Source: an uncultured Lachnospiraceae bacterium (lineage in GTDB: Bacteria; Bacillota; Clostridia; Lachnospirales; Lachnospiraceae). Taken from it: a stretch of DNA of 64,000 bases. The notes beneath the pieces are model-generated. The model was not told the DNA's origin. It saw only the letters and a list, made by a program, of their open reading frames with translations, and ran no database searches. Positions within the stretch are counted from its first letter, which is position 1. Each line of letters begins with the position of its first letter. The translations under genes and the position numbers were made by a program. The DNA is taken from positions 1 through 64,000 of the forward strand of contig CAJTUC010000011.1 in assembly GCA_910579395.1 (NCBI GenBank), written 5' to 3'. This document shows positions 45,097 through 53,999 of this stretch, piece by piece.

Positions 45097-46785
45097 ATGA
45101 AACAGAATAAACAGGGAATTTTGGCCGGAATTTTTTCAAAGAACATATTTGATTCCAGAATTACATCTGCCAATACGCAGAAAAGCGAGATGTGGTTTGG
45201 GTACTTTTTGGGACCGTGCTTTGTATATATGGTGTATTATGCGGCAGCAGGTTCCTATCTGACGCAGTTTTATACGGATGTATTGGGGATCGGCGGTATT
45301 TTTCTGACGATGATGCCTATTTTTTCAAAAGTGTTCGATGCCATTACGAATGTTATTATGGGCCGAATCATTGATAAGACACGCACAAGGCAGGGAAAGG
45401 CAAGACCGTGGGTGTTGATCGCAGGTGTCTGTATGACCATTTCGGGATGTCTGCTCTACATGGTTCCAAAAGCGCCCTACAATGTACAGATTGTATGGAT
45501 TATCATCAGCTATAACCTGTTCTTTGCTTTTGCATTTACCATCTATAATATGAGCCACAATCTGATGGTGCCGCTGTCTACCAGAAACACAAAGCAAAGA
45601 GACGGTCTTGCCATGATGACCAGTTTTGGCATGAATATGCTGCCCGGGCTTCTTGTAACGATTATTCTTCCTGTCATGATACGGGCATTCGGCGTAGGTT
45701 CCAATGCACAGGGAACGTGGATTTCCATGATGAGCATCATTTCTATTCTGGCAATTCCGGCGACCCTGCTCGAATACTATTTCACGAAAGAACGTGTAAC
45801 GGAGGAGAGTATTTCCGAGGAAGGCGAAAACCACATGGAACTTGTTCCCATGGGAAAACAGCTCAAAGCGTGCCTGACGGACCGCTATTGGCTTACCGTT
45901 ATGGGATTCATGTTGATTTACAATATTTTTAATATTTTATCGACCAACAGTATGCTGTATTTCTGTAATTGGGTGGTCAGCGATTCCGTGGATGGCGGTA
46001 CAGGGGTGCAGGTAATCGTAAACGCCATCGGTCAGGCGCCTTTGGGATTGGGGATTGTGATATTATGGCCGCTTGTAAAGAAGTTTGGAAAGAGATGGGT
46101 AACGCAGATCGGTTTTGTCATCGGTGCAGTCGGATGCTTAATCGTGCTTTTGAATCCGAATAATCTGGGGATTGTTCTTGCCGGCCTGTTCATTAAGTCC
46201 ATCGGAGCATTGCCTACCTATGCGATCATGGCGCTTTTGGGAGAGGCATTAGATCATATTGAATGGAAGAACTCTTTCCGTGCGGATGGATTTTCGGCAT
46301 CTATTTATTCGATTATTGTTACGGTGACAGCCGGTTTGGGGCAGACGATCATTTTGGGCGGCATCAATGCGTTCGGCTATATTTCCCCCTCTTCTACAGC
46401 AGAGGTGATCAGCCAGCCGGCAGCTATGCAGACCTTCTTCGCATGGTGTTTTGTGGGAACTCCGATGGTGGGGTATCTGCTCGGAGCGCTGCTCATGTCC
46501 TTTTATAATCTGGAAGGAAAGATGAAGCAGATCTCCGCGGATATCACGGCGCGGCATAAAGCGGAGGCCGAAGCGCGCGGTGAGGTCTATATTTCTCCGG
46601 AAGAAAAGGCTGCGCTGGAACAGGAAGAACTGGAGCGCAGGGCGGAAGAAAAGCGTGTGGAAGAGCTGAAAGCAAAATGTGAGAAGAAGGGCCTGAATTT
46701 CGAGGAAGAGGAAAAGAAATATCAGGACGCATTAGAGGAAAAAAAGGCAAAGGCTGAGGCAAAAGCGGCGAAGAAAAAAAGATGA
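45097..46785 (+). CDS. GPH-family sugar symporter with charged C-terminal coiled-coil tail
   Basis: A 562-residue paralogue of the symporter at 37418. It has twelve helices with LGPCFVYMVYYAAAGSYLTQF in helix 1, the IIDKTRTRQGKARPWVL loop and NMSHNLMVPLSTRNTKQRDGL. Beyond the last helix (about residue 475) runs an 80-residue cytoplasmic tail rich in Glu, Lys and Ala, ending in a poly-basic stretch, predicted to be a coiled coil. Most GPH carriers end soon after helix 12, so the tail may be regulatory. It lies 15 bp after the GH2 gene with AGGAGGAG before its ATG. Confidence 0.92.
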   Translation: MKQNKQGILAGIFSKNIFDSRITSANTQKSEMWFGYFLGPCFVYMVYYAAAGSYLTQFYTDVLGIGGIFLTMMPIFSKVFDAITNVIMGRIIDKTRTRQGKARPWVLIAGVCMTISGCLLYMVPKAPYNVQIVWIIISYNLFFAFAFTIYNMSHNLMVPLSTRNTKQRDGLAMMTSFGMNMLPGLLVTIILPVMIRAFGVGSNAQGTWISMMSIISILAIPATLLEYYFTKERVTEESISEEGENHMELVPMGKQLKACLTDRYWLTVMGFMLIYNIFNILSTNSMLYFCNWVVSDSVDGGTGVQVIVNAIGQAPLGLGIVILWPLVKKFGKRWVTQIGFVIGAVGCLIVLLNPNNLGIVLAGLFIKSIGALPTYAIMALLGEALDHIEWKNSFRADGFSASIYSIIVTVTAGLGQTIILGGINAFGYISPSSTAEVISQPAAMQTFFAWCFVGTPMVGYLLGALLMSFYNLEGKMKQISADITARHKAEAEARGEVYISPEEKAALEQEELERRAEEKRVEELKAKCEKKGLNFEEEEKKYQDALEEKKAKAEAKAAKKKR

Positions 46786-46828
46786 AGAATTTCAAATAAT
46801 GATGAAAAAGGATAAAGGAGGCTGTCGG

Positions 46829-49165
46829 ATGGATAAGCAGCAGATTCGAGATATCATTTCACAGATGACACTGGAGGAAAAGGCAGGCCTTACCAGCGGG
46901 CGCGATAACTGGTTCACAAAGGAAATAGAAAGGCTGGGAATCCCTTCCGTTCGCACCAGCGACGGCCCGCATGGGCTGCGAACACAAGCGGGAGAGGAAA
47001 ATTCCCTTGCGGAAGAGCGCAGTGCAAAAACAGTCTGCTTTCCGGCGGCCTGTTTGTCGGCGGCGAGTTTTGACAGAGCGTTGATTCGCGAAATGGGCAA
47101 GGCGCTGGGACGGGAAAGCCAGGCGCTCGGTGTGGATGTTTTATTGGGGCCGGGCGTCAACATGAAGCGCAGTCCCTTATGCGGGCGGAATTTTGAATAT
47201 TTTTCAGAGGACCCGTATCTGGCAGGAGAGATGGGTGCCGCCTTCGTGGAAGGGGTGCAGAGCCAGGGGGTGGGCGCCAGTCTGAAACATTATCTGGCCA
47301 ATAATCAGGAGCACCGCCGTATGGATTCTTCTTCCGAAATGGATGAACGGACGATGCGGGAAATCTATATGCCGGCTTTTGAGCGTGTGGTAAAGAAGGC
47401 AAAACCTTGGACAATCATGGCATCCTATAACAAAATCGCTGGTACGCATATGAGCGAAAACAAAAAATATCTGACCGAAATATTGCGGGATGAATGGGGA
47501 TTTGAAGGACTGGTCATGAGTGACTGGGGCGCGGTCCATGACCGGGCAGGTGCGTTGGAGGCCGGGTGTGACCTGACGATGCCGGCGGAAAATACAGACG
47601 AAGAAATCGTAAAAGCGGTACAGGAAGGACGGCTTTCTGAGGAAGTCCTGAACAAAGCCTGTGAGAATCTTCTGACGCTGGCATTCCGGGCGCAGGAAAA
47701 CCGGAAAAAAGATGCCGCATTTGCCTATGAAAATGACCATGAACTGGCACGCAGGATTGCCGCGGAATCCATGGTGCTTTTGAAGAACGATGACGGCATT
47801 CTGCCGCTGAAAAAGTCAGAAAAAGTCGCATTTATCGGTCCTTTTGCGGGAAAACCCCGCTTTCAGGGCGGTGGTTCCAGCCATATTACCTGCTTTAAGA
47901 TCAGCAATGTGCCAGATGCGGCAAAGAAAAAAGGTCTGCAGATTCTCTGGGCAAAAGGATGCGGGGATGACGGAAAAACCGACGAAACGCTGTTAAGCGA
48001 GGCGGCGGAACTGGCAAAAGCTGCGGACAAAGTTGTTTTGTGTGTTGGCCTGACAGACATCCTCGAATCGGAAGGCTACGACCGAAAGGATATGCGGATG
48101 CCGGAAGGACATCTCAGGCTGATTGAAGAAATCTGCGGGGTCAATTCCAATACAGTCGTCGTCCTGCATAATGGCGCGCCAGTGGAGATGCCGTGGGCAG
48201 ATCTGCCGAAAGGCATCATCGAAGCATACCTTGCGGGGCAGGCGGTGGGTGAGGCGCTGCTTAATATTCTGTACGGCGAAGTAAATCCGTCGGGACATCT
48301 CGCAGAAAGTTTTCCCTTCCGTCTGGAAGACAATCCTTCTTATCTGTATTTTGGCGGTGAGAACGGCGTGGTATCCTATCAGGAAGGATTGTTTATCGGT
48401 TATCGCTATTATGAAAGCAAAAAGATGCCGGTACGTTTCCCGTTCGGATATGGGCTGAGTTATACGGCTTTTACTTATCATGATTTATCCGTCGAGAAAG
48501 AAAAGCTGGATGAGAGCGAAAGCGTCAAGGTTTCCGTGCAGGTTACGAATACGGGTTCTGTCACGGGAAAGGCGGTGATTCAGCTTTATGTGGCGCCGGA
48601 AAAGGCAGAGGCAGTCCGTCCGGTACGGGAGTTAAAAGCATTTGACAAGATAGAGCTGCAGCCCGATGAGACGAAAGAAGTGATATTCGTGCTGGAACCG
48701 AGGGCATTTCAGCATTGGAATACGGTGGTGCATAACTGGAGAACGGAACAGGGAAAATATGCAGTTCAGATTGGAGAAAATGCGCGGGACATTGTACTTA
48801 CAAAGGGAATATTCATCGAGGCGGAGCCGGTTCCGCCGTTAGGCGGATACAGTCCGCAGATGGCAATCGGAGAATTTGCCAAAAGTAAGAAAGCCCGTGC
48901 TTTTCTGGATGAGAACATTATCTTTATGATAAAAGGAATGGCGGCGAACGGATATATTCCGCAGGAAGCAATGGCGATGTTAGATCAGGTGCCAGACGGT
49001 GTTTCCCTCGATATGATCAACGCGATGGCAGGCAGCATGGGTCACCGGAGCGGCGCCGGGCTGGATGTACTGATGGCGCAGTCGCTCGGCGTTTTTGAGA
49101 TGTTCCTGCCGGAGGAAAAGAAACAGGAGCTGCGGGAACTGATTCAAAAGCTGAATGAACAGTAA
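46829..49165 (+). CDS. GH3 family beta-glycosidase
   Basis: A 778-residue cytoplasmic enzyme with the GH3 TIM barrel (LTLEEKAGLTSGRDNWFT, SDGPHGLR, GPGVNMKRSPLCGRNFEYFSEDP, KHYLANNQEHRRM). The nucleophile Asp is in GFEGLVMSDWGAVHD. An alpha/beta sandwich and a C-terminal fibronectin type III domain (QVTNTGSVTGKAVIQLYV) follow. About 100 extra C-terminal residues (from about 680) are helical and not part of the standard fold. Likely beta-glucosidase, beta-xylosidase or related exo-activity. ATG 46829 has AAAGGAGG upstream. Confidence 0.93.
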   Translation: MDKQQIRDIISQMTLEEKAGLTSGRDNWFTKEIERLGIPSVRTSDGPHGLRTQAGEENSLAEERSAKTVCFPAACLSAASFDRALIREMGKALGRESQALGVDVLLGPGVNMKRSPLCGRNFEYFSEDPYLAGEMGAAFVEGVQSQGVGASLKHYLANNQEHRRMDSSSEMDERTMREIYMPAFERVVKKAKPWTIMASYNKIAGTHMSENKKYLTEILRDEWGFEGLVMSDWGAVHDRAGALEAGCDLTMPAENTDEEIVKAVQEGRLSEEVLNKACENLLTLAFRAQENRKKDAAFAYENDHELARRIAAESMVLLKNDDGILPLKKSEKVAFIGPFAGKPRFQGGGSSHITCFKISNVPDAAKKKGLQILWAKGCGDDGKTDETLLSEAAELAKAADKVVLCVGLTDILESEGYDRKDMRMPEGHLRLIEEICGVNSNTVVVLHNGAPVEMPWADLPKGIIEAYLAGQAVGEALLNILYGEVNPSGHLAESFPFRLEDNPSYLYFGGENGVVSYQEGLFIGYRYYESKKMPVRFPFGYGLSYTAFTYHDLSVEKEKLDESESVKVSVQVTNTGSVTGKAVIQLYVAPEKAEAVRPVRELKAFDKIELQPDETKEVIFVLEPRAFQHWNTVVHNWRTEQGKYAVQIGENARDIVLTKGIFIEAEPVPPLGGYSPQMAIGEFAKSKKARAFLDENIIFMIKGMAANGYIPQEAMAMLDQVPDGVSLDMINAMAGSMGHRSGAGLDVLMAQSLGVFEMFLPEEKKQELRELIQKLNEQ

Positions 49166-49193
49166 CTTTTGTGGATAAAAGGAGATTTTTACG

Positions 49194-51827
49194 ATGAAAG
49201 CAGTCCGTTTAAGAACAGAATACTTGACAGAGCCGATGGGACTTGGTATCCGCAGTCCGCGTTTTTTCTGGAACTGCGAAGGCGGCATCCGGCAGAGTGC
49301 GTATCAGATCATTGCAAAACGGGGAACAGAAGTTGTCTGGGACAGCGGAAAAGTAAATTCCGACGCGATGACGCATATCCGCTATCAAGGGAAAGAATTG
49401 AACAGCCGTGACATCGTTTCATGGACGGTCTGCCTGTGGGATGAAGAGGACAGGGCAGGAGAAATCTCGGAAAGCAGATTTGAGATGGGGCTGTTAAAAC
49501 CTTCTGACTGGAGTGCCAAATGGATTGGCGGAGACTATCATCTGTCTCGGAAAGAGCGGTATCCGGCGGACTGCTTCTGCAGACGGTTCCGGATTCCGGA
49601 GAATCTGGCAAAAGCGCGTCTTTATGCCACGGCAAGAGGCGTCTATGACGTGTGGATTGACGGAAAGCGTCTGGAAGACTTTATTCTGGCGCCGGGGATG
49701 ACGGATTACCGGAAGCGCATCCAATACCAGGCATATGATGTGACTGCCCTGCTTGCTTCACCGGAAAAACACACCGGAGAACACCTGATTGAACTGCGCC
49801 TTGCGGACGGATGGTTCCGCGGTAGCGTGGCAGCCTACGGTGTGACGAATGTGTTCGGTGTGCAGACCAGTATACTGGCACAGCTGGAACTGACAGATGC
49901 GGGTGGAAACATGCAGAAGGTCGTAACAGATGAAAGCTGGAGCTGGAGCAATGACGGACCGATTCGTTTTGCCGATCTGAAAGACGGTGAGGTATATGAT
50001 GCTTCTTATACACCGTCTTATGGCAAAAAGGCTGGCGTCATAAAGAACAGCGATATAACAGGCGATTACCGGGTTGGGAAAAAGGGGCCGCTTCTGGCGG
50101 CTTCCGACAATGTTCCGGTACGGGAAAAAGAGCGTTTTAAGCCGGTGCTCCTAAGAAGCGAAAGCGGCGCCAGGATACTGGATTTCGGACAGAATATCGC
50201 GGGGTATCTGGAATTTAGCGTAAAGGGGAAAAAAGGAGAGCAGCTGCGTCTGGTTTGCGGAGAATTGCTGGATAAGAACGGTCATGTTGATCTGTCCGGC
50301 ATTCAGGAGACAAAGCCGGTAAAGGGCTGGAACCAGTTGAATTTGGTGACAAAACTCCTTGGCAGAGAACTAAAAGGTGATACTGTATGCACGCCGAAGC
50401 AGGAAATCCTGTTCTATGCAAGCGGTAAAGAGGATTACTATAAGACCGCTTTTGCAGTATTTGGATTTCGCTATGTGCAGATAGAAGGGAATCCGGAGAT
50501 AAAACCGGAGAATTTTACCGCCATTGCAGTCTATTCGGATATGGAACAGACAGGCAGTTTTGCCTGCTCGGATGAGCGGATCAACCGGCTGGTGGAGAAT
50601 ACAAGATGGAGCATGAAAAGCAATTTTCTTGACCTGCCTACGGACTGCCCTACCAGAGAACGCCTTGGATGGACCGGCGATGCACAGATTTTTTTCCATA
50701 CGGGTGCGTATCTGATGGATACGGCGGCATTTTTCCGTAAATGGCTGCGGGATATGGAGGACAGCCAGTATGATAACGGTCTGCTTCCGGCGGTCATTCC
50801 GTATCAGGGTGTGGAAATGATGTATAAATCCACGGGCACATCCGTAGGCTGGGCGGATGCAGTCTATTTGATTCCGTATCGCTATTATAAACGGTATGAC
50901 GATTTGGAACTGCTGAAAAACTGCTGGCCGATGATGAAAAAATACGGCGACTATCTGATGGCTCATTTGGGAATGAGCGGTAATAAAGCGGCAAAAGAGA
51001 ATCCCTATAACGAATATACTTATGAAAAGGGAGTACACCTCGGAGAATGGCTGGAACCGGAGAAATTCAGGGATAAAGTTTATGGTGCGCAGGCAAAGCA
51101 CCCGGAAGAATGTACGGCATACCTGCACCTTGCAATGACAACGCTTTCGGAAATTGCAGGACTGCTGAACGAAAACGATTATCAGAAAAAGTGCCAAAAA
51201 TATGCGGATGGCGCAAGACGGGCTTACGAGCATCTGTTTGTGAAGTCCGGGACACTGGATACGGACCGTCAGGCGAAACTGGTGCGCCCGCTGGCATTGG
51301 GAATGCTGCGGGGCGCAGAAAAAGAAAAGACACAGAGGCGTCTGGTAAAGGCGGTGGAAAATTATAATTATTGCGTGGGAACAGGATTTTTGTCCACACC
51401 TTTCCTCTTGCCGGTGCTGACGGAGGCGGGGGCGCAGGAAACTGCCTATCGGATGCTGGAGAATACAAAGAAACCGGGCTGGCTCGGGGAAGTATTGGAT
51501 GGAGCGACCACGATCTGGGAAAACTGGGAAGGGAATTTGAGCCAGAACCATTATTCCCCGGGGGCGGTGTGCGAATGGTTGTTCGATACGGCCGCCGGTA
51601 TCCGTGTGGCGGGAAAGAACCTTCTGAGAATCATGCCGAAACCGGGCGGAAGTTTGACGGAAGTCCGTGCGGAGTATATGAGCCCGTATGGAAAAGTGAT
51701 CAGCGGTTGGAAAAAGACGGAGAGCGGTATTGCTTATGAAATCGTCATTCCGGCAAATATAGCAGCAGAAATCATACTGCCGGATGGGCGGGAGGAGATG
51801 GTCGGTGCAGGAATGCATACTTTTTAG
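49194..51827 (+). CDS. GH78 alpha-L-rhamnosidase
   Basis: An 877-residue cytoplasmic enzyme that releases terminal alpha-L-rhamnose. N-terminal beta-sandwich domains (WSAKWIGGDY, YDVWIDGKRLEDFILAPGMTDY, LADGWFRGSV) precede the catalytic alpha6/alpha6 barrel. The barrel has LDLPTDCPTRERLGWTGDAQ, the GH78 acid region, and ATTIWENWEG further on. A C-terminal sandwich ends the protein. It is the last gene of the hydrolase run and stops one base before the convergent type III toxin gene. The absence of a signal peptide implies that the substrate is an imported oligosaccharide. Confidence 0.94.
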   Translation: MKAVRLRTEYLTEPMGLGIRSPRFFWNCEGGIRQSAYQIIAKRGTEVVWDSGKVNSDAMTHIRYQGKELNSRDIVSWTVCLWDEEDRAGEISESRFEMGLLKPSDWSAKWIGGDYHLSRKERYPADCFCRRFRIPENLAKARLYATARGVYDVWIDGKRLEDFILAPGMTDYRKRIQYQAYDVTALLASPEKHTGEHLIELRLADGWFRGSVAAYGVTNVFGVQTSILAQLELTDAGGNMQKVVTDESWSWSNDGPIRFADLKDGEVYDASYTPSYGKKAGVIKNSDITGDYRVGKKGPLLAASDNVPVREKERFKPVLLRSESGARILDFGQNIAGYLEFSVKGKKGEQLRLVCGELLDKNGHVDLSGIQETKPVKGWNQLNLVTKLLGRELKGDTVCTPKQEILFYASGKEDYYKTAFAVFGFRYVQIEGNPEIKPENFTAIAVYSDMEQTGSFACSDERINRLVENTRWSMKSNFLDLPTDCPTRERLGWTGDAQIFFHTGAYLMDTAAFFRKWLRDMEDSQYDNGLLPAVIPYQGVEMMYKSTGTSVGWADAVYLIPYRYYKRYDDLELLKNCWPMMKKYGDYLMAHLGMSGNKAAKENPYNEYTYEKGVHLGEWLEPEKFRDKVYGAQAKHPEECTAYLHLAMTTLSEIAGLLNENDYQKKCQKYADGARRAYEHLFVKSGTLDTDRQAKLVRPLALGMLRGAEKEKTQRRLVKAVENYNYCVGTGFLSTPFLLPVLTEAGAQETAYRMLENTKKPGWLGEVLDGATTIWENWEGNLSQNHYSPGAVCEWLFDTAAGIRVAGKNLLRIMPKPGGSLTEVRAEYMSPYGKVISGWKKTESGIAYEIVIPANIAAEIILPDGREEMVGAGMHTF

Positions 51828-51828
51828 G

Positions 51829-52329
51829 CTATTCCCTGTAACGATGAATTCTTTTTTCTTCTTCCAGCATGATTTGTTCAATTCTGAGAACATCTGGCTG
51901 TGTTGGAGTAAAGCGGATTCCCTTATGCAGTAAAATGATGATTTTACGAGCCGTTTTTTCCAGTTCATGTATCAGCTTAGGATCAGCTATTTTCACGGGT
52001 TGTCCGCCTTTGATATATTGATCGCTTATATAAGAGGCGGTCACAGGAAACATATCTTGAAAGAGTAACACAGTCTTTGTATTGAATATTTTGACAATTT
52101 TAATGCTATCTGTTGGTTTATGCTGTTCTTGTTTTTGGCAGATTAATTGTTCAAATTTTTCGATTTTTGAACTGCACGGAACCAGCCAATAGAGTCCGGT
52201 CTTACTGTCATTGAAGGCAAAATAATGAGGACGTTTCGTATCCTTATAATTTATTTTTAAATAGGGGTCTTGAATTTTATGAAAAAAGGCATCTGAAATG
52301 AAGTAAAGACCGCCTGCCAGAATTTCCAT
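51829..52329 (-). CDS. Type III toxin-antitoxin endoribonuclease toxin (CptN/ToxN-like)
   Basis: A 166-residue protein starting MEILAGGLYFISDAFFHKI. The compact beta-rich N-terminal half (RPHYFAFNDSKTGLYWLVP, SSKIEKFEQLI) and the later blocks TVLLFQDMFPVTASYI and GIRFTPTQPDVLRIEQIML are those I associate with CptN-like members of the ToxN/AbiQ superfamily. Length also fits. ATG 52329 has AGGAGA upstream; an in-frame GTG at 52371 lies inside the attenuator and is rejected. Directly upstream are a promoter, two 45-nt pseudoknot repeats and a hairpin, the full type III layout. Such toxins are RNases inhibited by the repeat RNA and can act in phage defence. Base composition is more AT-rich than in its neighbours. 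Confidence 0.85.
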   Translation of the reverse strand: MEILAGGLYFISDAFFHKIQDPYLKINYKDTKRPHYFAFNDSKTGLYWLVPCSSKIEKFEQLICQKQEQHKPTDSIKIVKIFNTKTVLLFQDMFPVTASYISDQYIKGGQPVKIADPKLIHELEKTARKIIILLHKGIRFTPTQPDVLRIEQIMLEEEKRIHRYRE

Positions 52330-52351
52330 TAAGATTATCTCCTGTAATAGA

Positions 52352-52381
52352 TAAGCCTCTTGCTTTTGCACAAGAGGCTTA
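52352..52381 (-). terminator. Attenuator hairpin between antitoxin repeats and toxin
   Basis: TAAGCCTCTTG (52352-52362) and CAAGAGGCTTA (52371-52381) form an 11-bp perfect stem with an eight-base loop, 22 bases upstream of the toxin start. In known type III systems a terminator at this position makes antitoxin RNA exceed toxin mRNA. The T-run is imperfect (ATCTATT). Confidence 0.75.
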
Positions 52382-52386
52382 AAGAC

Positions 52387-52476
52387 TTATTCACGGCCTA
52401 TTTATGATTCGCATGGCCGGGAGCGAACTACGTTTTCACGGCCTATTTATGATTCGCATGGCCGGGAGCGAACTAC
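52387..52476 (-). ncRNA. Type III antitoxin RNA: two 45-nt pseudoknot repeats
   Basis: Two direct repeats lie at 52432-52476 (first transcribed) and 52387-52431, with 42 leading bases identical. Within each unit TTCGC (unit positions 5-9) pairs with GCGAA (20-24). CGGCC (13-17), in the loop of that stem, pairs with GGCCG (34-38), so the unit is an H-type pseudoknot. An A-rich GTGAAAAC joins units, as expected for a toxin-cut site. The transcript starts near 52500 from a consensus promoter and includes a small GGTAG/CTACC leader hairpin. Confidence 0.88.
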
Positions 52477-52506
52477 TTATAAGGTAGTTATCTACCTGTT
52501 ATTAGT

Positions 52507-52535
52507 ATTATATGTGTAATTTAGAAATATGTCAA
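52507..52535 (-). promoter_or_regulatory. Consensus promoter of the type III antitoxin-toxin operon
   Basis: On the minus strand TTGACA (52535-52530) and TATAAT (52512-52507) are separated by exactly 17 bp. Both boxes are perfect consensus, in keeping with strong constitutive antitoxin RNA synthesis. Confidence 0.9.
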
Positions 52536-52579
52536 TATTTCGAGAAAAGTTTTTCTGAAAGCAGTTTTGCCTGCGCTTT

Positions 52580-53227
52580 TTACAAATCCTTCGCCCGTCC
52601 CCCGTTTGCCCGGAACATCTGGCGCCAGCCAGCTTGTGCCGCCATTTTATACAGGAAACGCGGAAAGGCAACGGATACATAACAGTTTGGCTGTACCTCC
52701 TGTCGGAGAATTTTAACGGCCATTGCCTGGAGCGCCTTGTCAATGGGCGCTTTCGGACCCGTGCCCGGTTTGGGACTGCTCATCATGGCAAGGCCGCCTC
52801 CACCGCCGACACCGATGCCGCTGCCCCAGATCAGATTGGCTTTGGCACACCAGTTCTCCAGAATTTCCAGTGCGGTCTCCGCCTGAATCCCTTCATAAAA
52901 ACCGCAGTTTACGATGCCGTAGACTTGTATGCGGCGTTGTTTCGATGTTCCGTTTTCCTGATTGGATTTTTCCCGGTTGTATTTCTCTAACGCAGCGAGG
53001 CAGGAAAGCAGGTGTCCCGGGATGCCGTCTACATAGAGCGGGCATGAAATGACCCATGCGTCGGCATTTTGCAGTTCCGATAAGGTTTCTTCTGAAACGG
53101 CGGTATGATGCAGTGCCGCCTCGATGATGTCCGGCTGTTCCGAAAGACAGCGCTTCAAATCTGCCAGCAGGATTCCACTGGAGCTGTTTTTTGGCTTAGG
53201 GCTTCCGTTTAACAATGCAATCTTCAT
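52580..53227 (-). CDS. Flavodoxin-like NAD(P)H-dependent oxidoreductase
   Basis: A 215-residue flavoprotein-type protein. The N-terminal MKIALLNGSPKPKNSSSGILL forms the FMN phosphate-binding loop typical of NADPH-dependent FMN reductases and iron-sulfur flavoproteins. WVISCPLYVDGIPGHLL is the second conserved segment. A Gly-rich stretch (GSGIGVGGGGGLAMM, about residues 137-150) is unusual. Its start overlaps the end of a truncated gene by four bases, so it once formed an operon with that gene. The electron acceptor is unknown. Confidence 0.8.
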   Translation of the reverse strand: MKIALLNGSPKPKNSSSGILLADLKRCLSEQPDIIEAALHHTAVSEETLSELQNADAWVISCPLYVDGIPGHLLSCLAALEKYNREKSNQENGTSKQRRIQVYGIVNCGFYEGIQAETALEILENWCAKANLIWGSGIGVGGGGGLAMMSSPKPGTGPKAPIDKALQAMAVKILRQEVQPNCYVSVAFPRFLYKMAAQAGWRQMFRANGGRAKDL

Positions 53228-53447
53228 AAAGCGATGCCCTCCAATTCTTTGAGCGAATGACAGAAACGGATTTCTTTTACCTGTGCGTCATAATTATCCG
53301 CATTTCCATTTATCATTTTTCGTGCGGTATTTTTTTCTGCCTCTGTTGTATTTTCTCCGTAAAAATATGCGGAAAGCGAGATAACGTTCTGATACCTGCG
53401 CTTATGGTGCATTTCTCCCTTTCGAATGACAAAATCGGGATTATCCC
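53224..53447 (-). pseudogene. C-terminal fragment of an oxidoreductase
   Basis: An open frame of about 70 codons reads DNPDFVIRKGEMHHKRRYQN and then NVISLSAYFYGENTTEAEK, ending GIAL. It resembles the C-terminal part of flavodoxin-type oxidoreductases, which would suit its overlap with the flavoprotein gene behind it. No N-terminal FMN-binding part exists upstream. The frame runs into the fragment of a methyltransferase gene on the other strand at about 53433-53447. It could still be translated as a 62-residue peptide from the ATG at 53412. Confidence 0.55.
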
Positions 53448-53999
53448 GACGTGCTGCCGGAGGCGGTCAGAGAGCCGTTTTCCGACCTGCTGGATGCCGG
53501 CTGCGGCACAGGGGCAATGCTTGGCATGTTCAGGAGGGACTATCCGGATAAAAATTATACCGGTGTGGACTTCTCGGAAAAAATGATAGAGACCGCAAAG
53601 AAAAAGCGAATGGAGGGGATATGTTTTGTCGCAGGTGACTGCGAAAATCTTCCATTTGCAGACAACAGCTTCGATGTTGTCACCTGTTCCATGAGCTTTC
53701 ATCATTATCCGAATCCCGAAAAGTTCTTTCTAAGCCTGCACAGAGTCCTGCGGCCGGGTGGGAGACTGATTCTAAGGGATATGGCATCAAACAGCAGGAT
53801 ACTGATGTGGTTTTTCAATCATATCGAAATCCCGGCGGCCAACCGGTTCCTCAATAAAGGGGATGTCCGTGTCTATTCAAAGGATGCGATACAGCGGCTT
53901 TGCGATGCAGGCGGCCTGAAACTGGAACTGTATGAAGTGCGCAAAGGGTTCCGCCTGCATTGTGTGGTCAGGAAACCATGTACAGAAAAGCGGAAGTAG
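53433..53999 (+). pseudogene. 5'-truncated class I SAM-dependent methyltransferase
   Basis: The frame carries methyltransferase motif I (LLDAGCGTGAML), the acidic strand-2 end (YTGVDFSEKMIE), GDCENLPFADNSFDVVTCSMSFHHY and HRVLRPGGRLILRD, and continues to a normal C-terminus. The first 30-40 residues of the usual fold are missing: upstream of YPDVLPEAV the frame meets a stop and then sequence belonging to the divergent oxidoreductase fragment. No ribosome binding site precedes the first possible start. It is probably inactive. Confidence 0.65.

Noticed and set aside
50370..51968. Long 532-codon minus-strand frame opposite the rhamnosidase gene
   Set aside because: It is the antisense shadow of a clear GH78 gene. 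The encoded sequence has no recognisable domain and is rich in residues typical of shadow frames.
52387..52476. Repeats could be a minimal CRISPR array
   Set aside because: The two units abut without unique spacers, fold as pseudoknots, have a promoter and lie upstream of a toxin gene. No cas genes are nearby.
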